A program made the translations under genes and the position numbers. A DNA stretch of 33,955 nucleotides, from the NCBI GenBank assembly GCA_019636275.1, contig JAHBXY010000102.1, positions 1-33,955 on the forward strand, in the 5' to 3' direction. The notes beneath the pieces are model-generated. The model saw only the letters and a program-made list of their open reading frames with translations. It was not told where the DNA came from and did no database searches. Position 1 is the stretch's first letter. Every line of letters starts with the position of its first letter. Below are positions 1-7,123 of this stretch, piece by piece. Origin of the DNA: Planctomycetota bacterium (GTDB lineage: Bacteria; Planctomycetota; J058).

Positions 1-250
1 TCGACCACGCGCGCGCCGTCGGCGCCGGCGGAGGGCTCGCGGCGCCGTCGCCCGTCGCGGCCCCGAGGACCGACCAGCCCACCGGCAGGAGCAGCAGGGC
101 CAGGCCGGCCGCCCACCGACGCGCCGTCCCGCTCGGGCTCGCGCGGGACGGACCGGCCGGCCGGCGAAAGGATCCTGAAGGGGGAGGCGCGGCCGCGGGC
201 GCCGGGCGCCCAGCGGGTTGCGCAGGAGGTCGTCGTCCGGGGGTGCTCAC
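1..250 (-). CDS. Partial N-terminus of a membrane-anchored or exported protein, unknown function
   Basis: An open frame on the minus strand starts at a GTG (248-250) and runs off the left edge; 83 codons are visible without a stop. The first 45 residues are rich in Pro, Ala and Arg. Residues 46-63 form a hydrophobic stretch (core LALLLLPVGW) preceded by two arginines, like a signal anchor or uncleaved signal peptide, followed by a Pro/Ala-rich segment. It lies 41 bp downstream of the M48 protease gene on the same strand, so it may be the last or next gene of the exosortase operon. No clear Shine-Dalgarno is seen before the GTG, and an internal start cannot be excluded. The frame is plausible rather than proven and no family is recognisable. 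Confidence 0.4.
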   Translation of the reverse strand, partial: MSTPGRRPPAQPAGRPAPAAAPPPSGSFRRPAGPSRASPSGTARRWAAGLALLLLPVGWSVLGAATGDGAASPPPAPTARAWS

Positions 251-291
251 GCGATCAGGGTGAGCAACCACCGGGCCGGGGAAGCGTGAGC

Positions 292-1737
292 TCAGCCCCG
301 CCGGCGCAGGACCTTGAGCAGCGTCCCCTGGGTGACGGTCTCGTCGGCGCCGACGCCGTTCATCACCGCCAGCCCCTCGACATCCAGACCCACCCCCTCG
401 GGGATCGGCCAGTCGCGGACCACGGCGCGGAAGGTCCCGGTGCGCGGGGCCTCGACCACGTGCACCTCGGCCGGCTGGACCGCCAGCGCCTGCGGGTCGG
501 TGAGCGCCTGGAACCCGTCCGGGATCCCGAGCAGCGTCGCGCGCGCCGCCGCGACGTCGGCCGGGTAGGCCAAGCCGTGGAACGCGTGCACGCGCCCCTC
601 CCGGGCCACGAACGTCGAGAGCACCGCCAGCTCGCCCTCGGACGTGCGGATCGTCGACTCGACGCGCGCCGCCGGGAAGCCCGAGATCGTCAGCTCCGAC
701 CGCTCGCGGACCGACACCCCCTCCTGCTCGGCGAAGGCGCGCGCGGCCTCGGCCGCGTCGGCGCCGCGCGCCAGGCCGACGAGCATGGCCCGCGCGCCGT
801 CGGGCGCCGCGAGCTGCAGCCGCCCCGCCTGCACGTGCAGCGACCACCCGCCCGGCGCCGGCGCGCGCCAGCGCTGCGCGGGGTGGTTCAGCCAGCCCCG
901 CTCGACGTAGCCCTGCCGCGGGTCGGGGCCGAAGGGCAGCCCCTGCAGCCGCCGCAGGTAGCCCGCCCGGTCGTCCTGGTAGCTCGCCAGGCCGGCCTCG
1001 GCCTGCGCCTTCTTCGACTGGGCCCGCACCGTGTCGTGGCGCTCGCCCGGGTCGGGGTGCGTGCTGAACCACGACGGCAGGGCGCCGCGGTCGCCCGAGA
1101 GCCGCTGCAGGGTGGAGAAGAACGTCGCGCCCTCGGTCGTGTCGAAGCCGGCCCGCGTGCCGTAGCTCACGCCGAGCTGGTCCGACTGCCGCTCCTGGTC
1201 GCGGTCGTACTTGAGCAGGAGGAGCTGCCCGCCGCCGGCCGCCAGCCCCGTGACCATGGCGAAGCGGTCGCCGAGCAGCGACGTGATCCCGATCCCGAGC
1301 CCCATGAGCTGCTGCCGCGTGAGCCGCTGCGCCCCGTGCCGCGCCGTCACGTGGCCGACCTCGTGGCCGAGCACCATGGCCATGGCGCCCTCGCTCTGCA
1401 GGTAGGCCAGGATCCCGCGCGTCAGGTAGACGAAGCCGCCCGGCAGCGCGAACGCATTGACCACCGGGTCGTCGAGGATCCGGAACGTGAACGTCATGTT
1501 CGGCCGGTGGCTCACCGCCACCAGGCGCCGCCCGACCTCGTCGACGTAGCGCTGCAGGGCCGGGTCCTCGTGCAGCCCGTACTGCGCCACGATCTCGCGG
1601 TCCGCGTCGCGGCCGAGGGCGTCCTCTTGCCGCTGCGAGACGAGCATCAGCTCGCGCTCTCCGGTGACCGGGTTGGTGGCGCAGCCGGCGACGAGCGCGA
1701 GCGCCGCCAGGGCGGCGGCGCGGCGGGCGTGTGTCAT
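292..1737 (-). CDS. M48-family zinc metalloprotease lipoprotein
   Basis: A 481-residue protein with a lipoprotein signal peptide: basic start, hydrophobic core, lipobox LVAGC with the lipidated Cys at 19. The zinc motif HEVGH is at residues 125-129, and the downstream ERQSD segment matches the usual ExxxD third-ligand region of peptidase family M48. The motif SWFSTHPDPGERHD further on is typical of BepA/YfgC-like and LoiP-like periplasmic M48 proteases. A C-terminal region of about 200 residues follows the protease domain. The family degrades or assists folding of outer-membrane proteins in the periplasm. The ATG is preceded by GGAGG at good spacing. The gene follows the exosortase gene by 38 bp on the same strand, so a role in quality control or processing of the sorted surface protein is possible but inferred. 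Confidence 0.92.
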   Translation of the reverse strand: MTHARRAAALAALALVAGCATNPVTGERELMLVSQRQEDALGRDADREIVAQYGLHEDPALQRYVDEVGRRLVAVSHRPNMTFTFRILDDPVVNAFALPGGFVYLTRGILAYLQSEGAMAMVLGHEVGHVTARHGAQRLTRQQLMGLGIGITSLLGDRFAMVTGLAAGGGQLLLLKYDRDQERQSDQLGVSYGTRAGFDTTEGATFFSTLQRLSGDRGALPSWFSTHPDPGERHDTVRAQSKKAQAEAGLASYQDDRAGYLRRLQGLPFGPDPRQGYVERGWLNHPAQRWRAPAPGGWSLHVQAGRLQLAAPDGARAMLVGLARGADAAEAARAFAEQEGVSVRERSELTISGFPAARVESTIRTSEGELAVLSTFVAREGRVHAFHGLAYPADVAAARATLLGIPDGFQALTDPQALAVQPAEVHVVEAPRTGTFRAVVRDWPIPEGVGLDVEGLAVMNGVGADETVTQGTLLKVLRRRG

Positions 1738-1775
1738 GGCGTCCCTCCAGGGGCGCCGATCCTACGCCACGCGCG

Positions 1776-3215
1776 TCAGGGCGGGTCGCTCGCGTCCGCC
1801 ACGACGCCGAGCGCCGCGGCCAGCCGGGCGAACCTGGCCTCCTCGCGCGCGAGGCGCTCGGGTCCTGCGCCGGTCGCGTCGGTCCAGGCCATGAGCGACG
1901 CGCCGCCGGCGGGCCGCCCCGTGGCGCCGCGCAGGAGGGCCGCCGCCCAGGCCCCGGGCAGCGACGCGGCCGCGGGGCGCCCCTCGGCGTCGAGCCACAC
2001 GGCGAGCGCCAGCCTGCGGCCGTCCTCGCGGGCGAGGTGCAGCCGGCGGGCGCGCAGGCCGCCCGGGAGGGTGACCTGCTCCGCCGCGACCGCCGCGTGG
2101 CACAGCGGGGTCAGCCACTCGGGCGGACGTCCGTGGACGCCGTGGCGTCCGCCGAGCCCGTGGCCGTGGGCGAGGACGACCGTGAGGTCGCCGTAGGCGC
2201 GCGCCTCGAGGTGGTCGACCTCGAGCGCCGCCGTCCCGACGAGGTCCTCGGCCGCGCGCGCCGGGGCGCCGTCGAGCGTCGCTGGCAGCGGCATCGGACG
2301 GCACGGGCAGGCCGGAGGCGGCAGGAGCCCCGCTCCCAGGGCGGCCGCGACCACCGCGGCCGCGAGCCACGCGCGACCGGGCCCGGCCGGGGCCACGCGC
2401 CGCGGCGCCGACGGCGAGGGCTCGCCTTCCACGATCGCCGCCGCGCGCCTCGCGGCCAGGAGGACCACCACGCCCGGCACCACGACGAGGAGCCCGGCCG
2501 CCTCGTGCAGCGCCCGGAAGGTGGTCGAGCCGGCCCCGTGCGCCTGCAGGGCGCCCCCGAGCACCGTGAGCCGGGCCACGGTGGCCAGGAACGCGGCCGG
2601 GAGGCACGCGCCGAGGGTGGTCCAGCGCGCGAGCGGCCCCGACGGGCGCGCCTGCAGGAGCACGGCCGCGGCCACGAGCAGCCCCAGCCAGGTCCGCGCC
2701 CCGCTGCAGGCGTCGACCACGCGCAGCTCGCCGCGCGGGACGCGGATCACCCAGCCGTCGCTCCACGCGGGCGTCCCGCCGAGCGACAGGACGAGGCTCG
2801 CCGCCCGGGCCGCCGCGCCCTTGAGCGCCTCCTGCACCTCGAGCACGACCGGCAGCGGCGGCGGCGTCGCCGCGGCGAGCAGGAGCGCCGCCGGCCACAG
2901 CGCCCCCGCGCGCGGCCAGAGGAGCGCGGCCGCGCCGAGGCCCGATCGCCGGGGCGCCGGGGCCACGAGCGACGCGTCGCCGGCGCGCGCGCCGACGGCG
3001 TGCAGGAGCGCGCCGAGCGCCAGGCTCGCCCCGCGGCCCACGCGGGCACGGGGGCGGGGTCCGCCCGCAGCCGCACCCCCGACGGCCAGCGCCGCGAGCG
3101 CCAGCGCCGGCGGCCCCCAGGCGGGCGTGGCCGCGCCCCAGGTCGCCCCCACGGCCGGGAGCGAGCGCGCCACGGCGGCGGCGGCGGCGACGCCGAGCAC
3201 GACGCGCGCGATCAC
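1776..3215 (-). CDS. Exosortase with fused C-terminal EpsI-like domain
   Basis: A 479-residue multi-pass membrane protein. The exosortase catalytic triad can be read: Cys170 in VVDACSGARTW, Arg215 in ATVARLTV and His237 in ALHEAAG, each within or beside hydrophobic segments. Exosortases are inner-membrane transpeptidase-like enzymes that recognise PEP-CTERM tails and release or anchor their substrates. After the last membrane segments (about residues 280-300) comes a soluble region of about 180 residues (MPLPATLDG, TPLCHAAV, VWLDAEG) that resembles EpsI/DUF3485, often fused to or encoded beside exosortases. The GTG start overlaps the upstream stop as GTGA. Upstream in the operon are a membrane protein and a VIT/vWA protein with a PEP-CTERM-like tail, its probable substrate. 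The exosortase call is firm; the EpsI domain is less certain. Confidence 0.85.
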   Translation of the reverse strand: MIARVVLGVAAAAAVARSLPAVGATWGAATPAWGPPALALAALAVGGAAAGGPRPRARVGRGASLALGALLHAVGARAGDASLVAPAPRRSGLGAAALLWPRAGALWPAALLLAAATPPPLPVVLEVQEALKGAAARAASLVLSLGGTPAWSDGWVIRVPRGELRVVDACSGARTWLGLLVAAAVLLQARPSGPLARWTTLGACLPAAFLATVARLTVLGGALQAHGAGSTTFRALHEAAGLLVVVPGVVVLLAARRAAAIVEGEPSPSAPRRVAPAGPGRAWLAAAVVAAALGAGLLPPPACPCRPMPLPATLDGAPARAAEDLVGTAALEVDHLEARAYGDLTVVLAHGHGLGGRHGVHGRPPEWLTPLCHAAVAAEQVTLPGGLRARRLHLAREDGRRLALAVWLDAEGRPAAASLPGAWAAALLRGATGRPAGGASLMAWTDATGAGPERLAREEARFARLAAALGVVADASDPP

Positions 3216-3952
3216 CTCAGCCTCAGGAAGCCCAGCTCCTCGTGGACGTCGCGGTCGAAGCGCTCGAGGAACAGGTTGCGCATGCGCGCCTGCGCGGGCC
3301 CGTCGAGCTCGCCGTAGACGGTCGTCAGCTCACCGCGGACGAGGTGCGCCAGCGCCCCCAGCTGGCGGAAGCCGCGCGAGACCGCGGGCGGGTCGGCGCC
3401 GCGGAGCCCGTCGACGATCGCGCGCGCGTGCAAGTAGGGGCCGACGGTCCCGAGCACCGGCAGCGCGGTCGCCAGGAGCGGCGCCACCAGCCAGCGGCCG
3501 GCCTGGCCCCGGCACGCCGCGCGCTGCTCGCGGACGGCGACGCTCAGGGCGTGGGCGTAGACGACGAGCGCGGCGAAGGGGGTGAAGCCGAGGAGGCCCA
3601 GGCCGAGGAAGAGGACCGCGAAGAAGCTCAGGGGCACGAGCGGCACGAACACCAGCGCGTGCAGGCCTGCCATGAGCACGCCGAGGCCCAGGAGCGGCAG
3701 GGCCAGGGCGCGCGCGCCGCGCGAGCGCGAGGTCATCAGCACGACGAGGCCAAGCATGGACAGGGCCAGGAGGCCGTAGACGATCACCTGCCGCCCGTCG
3801 AGCGCCGGGCGCGCCCCTCCCACCCCGTCGAACGGCCCCCACAGGACCGGGTTCACCTGCATGCCGGCGTCGAGGAGGAACGCGAGCAACGGGACCGCGA
3901 TGCCGAACGTCGTCCAGAGCACCTCGCGACGGACGGGCTCCGCGGGGCTCAC
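3212..3952 (-). CDS. Multi-pass membrane protein of the exosortase operon, unknown function
   Basis: A 246-residue protein starting at GTG 3950-3952, which overlaps the stop of the VIT/vWA gene as GTGA; an upstream ATG in the same frame would add 40 low-complexity residues and is less likely. About five hydrophobic segments are visible (near residues 13-30, 54-73, 82-100, 103-130 and 150-170), followed by a soluble C-terminal region of about 70 residues with charged helices (GFRQLGALAHLVRGEL and NLFLERFDRDVHEELGF). No catalytic motif is apparent. It sits between the candidate substrate and the exosortase, translationally coupled to both, so it is probably an accessory or partner of the sorting machinery. 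The family is not recognised. Confidence 0.85.
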   Translation of the reverse strand: MSPAEPVRREVLWTTFGIAVPLLAFLLDAGMQVNPVLWGPFDGVGGARPALDGRQVIVYGLLALSMLGLVVLMTSRSRGARALALPLLGLGVLMAGLHALVFVPLVPLSFFAVLFLGLGLLGFTPFAALVVYAHALSVAVREQRAACRGQAGRWLVAPLLATALPVLGTVGPYLHARAIVDGLRGADPPAVSRGFRQLGALAHLVRGELTTVYGELDGPAQARMRNLFLERFDRDVHEELGFLRLR

Positions 3953-6039
3953 GCCGCCGCCCGGGCCGGCACGGCGCGCCGGCGGCGCTCGAGGAGCAGG
4001 GCCGCGGCGACGGCGAGCGCGATCAGGGCCCACGTCTCCGCCTCGGGCGTGGCCGCGCTCTCGAACCGCCACGGGTCACGGTCGGGCGGCCGCGCGCCGA
4101 GCAGCATGCGCCGGCGCTCGGCGTCCGGCAGCGAGAGGAAGGCCGTGTAAGGGGTGAGGAAGCGGTGCTCGAGCGACAGGGCCACGACCTCGGCGCGGTT
4201 CGGGTCCCTCGGGCCCCAGGGGTGCCGGCGCAGGAGCTCGCGCGCCCGCTCTCGCGCCCACAGGCCGGCCACGAAGGCGTGCGCCTCCTGGACCGCCGGG
4301 AGCGAGAGCGTCAGCGCCGCGTCGACCGGCTGTCCGTCGACGCGGGCGCGGAAGGTCACCTGGCGCTCGCCTGGCGCCGCGTAGCGGGCGACGAACACGA
4401 TCGAGCCGCCGGCGGGGACGACGGCCGGCGCGAAGACGTCGACGAGCGTCCCGGAAGGGTCGTCGAGCACGACTCCGGTGACCGCGGCGTCGCGGAAGCG
4501 GTCGAGCAGGGCCGCCCCGGGGGCGACCTCGTCGCCGGCCACGAGGGCCTCGCCGTAGGGCCGGCCGAGCAGGTCGGGCGGGACGACCGTCCACAGGAGG
4601 TCGCGCTCGCCGAGGCCCGGAAGCCACAGGGCGCCGCCCGTGACCTCGGCCAGGCGCGCCAGGAGCTCCGGGTCGTCGTCGTGGCCGCTGCCGATCACGA
4701 GCAGCCGCGCGCCTACGGCCCGGGCGGCGGCGAGGACGTCGTCGGGCTCCTCCTCGGTCACGCCGTCGGTCGCCAGGACGATCAGCCGCCGGCGCCCGGG
4801 TGAGGGCTCCCCGAGGAGCGCCCCGGCGCGTGCGAGCGCCGGAGCCAGGAGCGTCCGCCCCTTGCCCGTGAGCCCCGCGGGCCAGGTGCGCAGCGCGTCG
4901 CGCCGGTCGCCCACGGCCGCCGGGGCCGGGTCGACCGCCGTCGGCCGCGCGTCGAAGGCCAGGCGGGCGACGCGGTCGTCGTCGCGGAGCGCGTCGACCA
5001 CCGCGGCCAGGACGCGCGCCTGCTGGCTCGCCTTCGGGCCGCGCTGGCTGCCGCTCGCGTCCACGGCGAGGACGACGTCGAGCGGCGCTCCATCGGGCGC
5101 GGTCGCTGGCGGGGCGGCCACCCGCACGAGCACGTGGCCGGGGCCGTCGCCGCTCCGGTGGGCGAGGGCGGCCGCCTGGAGCGGCGCCAGGCCCTGACGC
5201 CAGGTGAGCTCGAAGGGGCCGACGTCGCCCGCGACGAGGCCGGCCTCGAAGCGCACGCGCGCGCGCCCGCCCTCCTGCTCGACGCGCGCGCCGGGCCAGG
5301 GGCAGGCCACGTCCTGCACGCCGGCCGCGTCCTCGATCGTCACGTCGAAGACGACCTCGCCCACGGGCTCGCCGAACGCCGCCGCGAGGTGGAACGGGAA
5401 CGACCAGGCGCAGCGGCCGTCGCGCGCCGCGACCAGCTCGCCGTAGGTCACCTCGACCTGCTTCAGCGCCCAGGGGAGGATCGGGTAGACGTGCGTGTCG
5501 AACACGTCCGGCGACATCTGCCGCATGAGCCCAGGGTCGCGCGCGACGCGCACCTCGCGCGCCTCGTGCGTCACCCCGCTCGCGTCAGGCCGCGCCGCGA
5601 CCTCCTGCTCGGTGACGCGGCGGTAGAGGTCCTCCGCGCGGGCGACGTCCATGAGCTCGCCCTCGAGCCGCACCCCCTGCTCCCAGATCGCGTAGCCGGT
5701 GACGTGCGCGCGAGCGCCGAGGGGGAGGAGGTAGCGGGCCTGGAGGATCCGGTCGACGTTGCTCTGCAGGACGTGCTCGACGTGCACGACCGCGACCTGC
5801 TCCCGGATCACGACGCGCACGCGGTTCGCACGCAGCGTGAGAGCTCGGTCGGGCGCCTCGGGCTCGATCCGCGGCAGCGGCCGCGGGGTGCCGCCGCCCT
5901 GGTCGACGCCCCCCGCCGCCGGCCGCACGACGGGCGCGGGGGGCGCCTCCTCGCGGGTCACCGACGCGAAGCCCGCTGCCCGCGGCGCGGCCCCGGCAGC
6001 GAGCGCCACGATCACCGCCGCCCAGCGCGCTCCCACCAT
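3949..6039 (-). CDS. VIT and von Willebrand factor A protein with PEP-CTERM-like sorting tail
   Basis: A 696-residue exported protein. The ATG at 6039 is chosen because GGGGAGGG stands about 8 nt upstream; a GTG 21 nt earlier lacks this. Residues 1-23 are a signal peptide. A VIT domain spans about 66-190 (VRVVIREQVAVVHVEHVL, ARYLLPLGARAHVTGY). A vWA domain at about 318-500 has the MIDAS motif DASGS at 327-331 and LIVLATDGV. The conserved C-terminal block of VIT/vWA proteins is present (FLTPYTAFLSLPD). The last 34 residues read PEAETWALI, a hydrophobic helix, then ERRRR, the tripartite layout of PEP-CTERM tails. It is probably the dedicated exosortase substrate, displayed or released at the surface, with metal-dependent adhesion through vWA inferred. 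Proteobacterial and Bacteroidetes VIT/vWA proteins with dedicated sortases or exosortases are known analogues. Confidence 0.9.
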   Translation of the reverse strand: MVGARWAAVIVALAAGAAPRAAGFASVTREEAPPAPVVRPAAGGVDQGGGTPRPLPRIEPEAPDRALTLRANRVRVVIREQVAVVHVEHVLQSNVDRILQARYLLPLGARAHVTGYAIWEQGVRLEGELMDVARAEDLYRRVTEQEVAARPDASGVTHEAREVRVARDPGLMRQMSPDVFDTHVYPILPWALKQVEVTYGELVAARDGRCAWSFPFHLAAAFGEPVGEVVFDVTIEDAAGVQDVACPWPGARVEQEGGRARVRFEAGLVAGDVGPFELTWRQGLAPLQAAALAHRSGDGPGHVLVRVAAPPATAPDGAPLDVVLAVDASGSQRGPKASQQARVLAAVVDALRDDDRVARLAFDARPTAVDPAPAAVGDRRDALRTWPAGLTGKGRTLLAPALARAGALLGEPSPGRRRLIVLATDGVTEEEPDDVLAAARAVGARLLVIGSGHDDDPELLARLAEVTGGALWLPGLGERDLLWTVVPPDLLGRPYGEALVAGDEVAPGAALLDRFRDAAVTGVVLDDPSGTLVDVFAPAVVPAGGSIVFVARYAAPGERQVTFRARVDGQPVDAALTLSLPAVQEAHAFVAGLWARERARELLRRHPWGPRDPNRAEVVALSLEHRFLTPYTAFLSLPDAERRRMLLGARPPDRDPWRFESAATPEAETWALIALAVAAALLLERRRRAVPARAAA

Positions 6040-6054
6040 CGGCCGGCCCTCCCC

Positions 6055-6071
6055 GCGCACGGACCGTGCGC
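6055..6071. promoter_or_regulatory. 17-bp palindrome upstream of the exosortase operon
   Basis: GCGCACGG-A-CCGTGCGC is a perfect inverted repeat with 8-bp arms and a one-base centre. It lies 16 bp upstream of the ATG of the VIT/vWA gene, in its leader. CGGACCG (6060-6066) also pairs with a CGGTCCG about 7 nt further on, so alternative hairpins exist. It may be an operator or a leader hairpin; in GC-rich DNA chance palindromes are not rare. Confidence 0.35.
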
Positions 6072-6144
6072 CCGGTCCGATCTCAACACACCACCAGTCG
6101 GGCTGGACGGCGTGCGGGGGAGGGTGACGGCCGGTCGAGCTGCT

Positions 6145-6960
6145 CTACTCCGCCTCGCGCACGAGGCGACGCGGCGCGCCGTCGCCCTGGCCCTCGGCCC
6201 GGCGCAGGACGCGCCCGCCCTCCTCGCCGTCGCCGCGGGGCCCGACGAGGCGGCGGTCGCCCTCGCGCTGGTCGTCGCCGCGCCGGAGGACGCGGAGCTC
6301 GCTGCCGTCGGCGTCGAAGAGGCGCCGGACGACACGGCGGAGGACGCGCAGCGCGTTGCCGTCGGCGTCGAAGAGGCGGCGGACGCCGTCGCCCTCGCCA
6401 CGGAGGGCCATGCGGCCCTCGCCCTCGCCGTCGCCCTCGGGGGCGGCGCGGCGGAGGACGCGGAGCTCGTTGCCGTCGGCGTCGAAGAGGCGGCGGACGC
6501 CGTCGCCCTCGGTGGCGCCCCGGCGGAGGACGCGGAGCTCGTTGCCGTCGGCGTCGAAGAGGCGGCGGACGCCGTCGCCCTGGCCCTCGGTGGCGCCGCG
6601 GCGGAGGACGCGGAGCTCGTTGCCGTCGGCGTCGAAGAGGCGGCGGACGCCGTCGCCCTCGCCGCGGAGGGCGAAGCGGCCCTCCTCTGCGCCGGCGCCC
6701 TCGGTCCGGCGGAGGACGCGCGGCCCGTCGCCGTCGCCGCGGACGATCACCTTCCGCCCCTCGCCGCCCTCGCCGTCGCGGGACCAACGGATGATCACCC
6801 GCTCGCGGGTCTCCTCGCCGTCCGCGGACCGCTTCACGATCACGCGGCCCTGACCCTCGGGCGCGCCCGCCTCCTCGGTCTGCGCCTGCGCGGCCCCCGG
6901 GAGGGCCAGCACCAGCAGCGCGGCCGCGAGCCCCGACGTCGTCGTCGCCTTCTGCCTCAC
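6145..6960 (-). CDS. Secreted tandem-repeat protein (VRRLFDADG repeats), unknown function
   Basis: A 271-residue protein. The GTG at 6958-6960 is preferred because AAGGAG lies at proper spacing; a GTG two codons earlier almost touches it. A signal peptide is evident (hydrophobic core AAALLVLALPGA, AQA cleavage site). The mature protein is highly charged and contains five copies of a 17-residue unit with the pattern VRRLFDADGNELRVLRR, separated by spacers of Gly, Glu, Asp and Arg. The DADGN stretch resembles part of a calcium-binding loop, but this is only a resemblance. It stands alone between the exosortase operon and the che operon, on the same strand as both. The opposite strand is also open over this stretch but has no signal peptide or start context. 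No family is recognised; surface or matrix protein is a guess. Confidence 0.7.
   Translation of the reverse strand: MRQKATTTSGLAAALLVLALPGAAQAQTEEAGAPEGQGRVIVKRSADGEETRERVIIRWSRDGEGGEGRKVIVRGDGDGPRVLRRTEGAGAEEGRFALRGEGDGVRRLFDADGNELRVLRRGATEGQGDGVRRLFDADGNELRVLRRGATEGDGVRRLFDADGNELRVLRRAAPEGDGEGEGRMALRGEGDGVRRLFDADGNALRVLRRVVRRLFDADGSELRVLRRGDDQREGDRRLVGPRGDGEEGGRVLRRAEGQGDGAPRRLVREAE
6301..6660. repeat. Five imperfect tandem DNA repeats inside the repeat-protein gene
   Basis: The sequence TTGCCGTCGGCGTCGAAGAG with its flanks recurs with copies beginning near 6301, 6355, 6469, 6541 and 6619. The last three are nearly identical at spacings of 72 and 78 bp, while the first two are more diverged. 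They encode the repeated VRRLFDADG unit. Near-identity at the DNA level suggests recent copy-number change by slippage or recombination. Confidence 0.85.
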
Positions 6961-7079
6961 CGTCACGTCTCCTTGCGTCAGGGCCGCGTTCGCGGCCTGG
7001 GCGCGCCACCGGGACCCGAGGCCGGCACGTCCGCGTGCCCCCTGCCACCCCGCGCGCCACTCCCGACGTCCCCCTCTAC

Positions 7080-7123
7080 GCGGGAGGGGCGCCGGCGGAT
7101 CTCGTGGGCGCCGAGCGTCCCGC
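7080..7123 (-). terminator. Long imperfect hairpin at the end of the che operon
   Basis: GCGGGA (7080-7085) pairs with TCCCGC (7118-7123), and GGCGCC (7088-7093) pairs with GGCGCC (7107-7112) around a 13-nt loop. It begins at the cheR stop codon and ends before the repeat-protein gene. No T-tract follows, so it is a weak terminator candidate. Confidence 0.4.
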
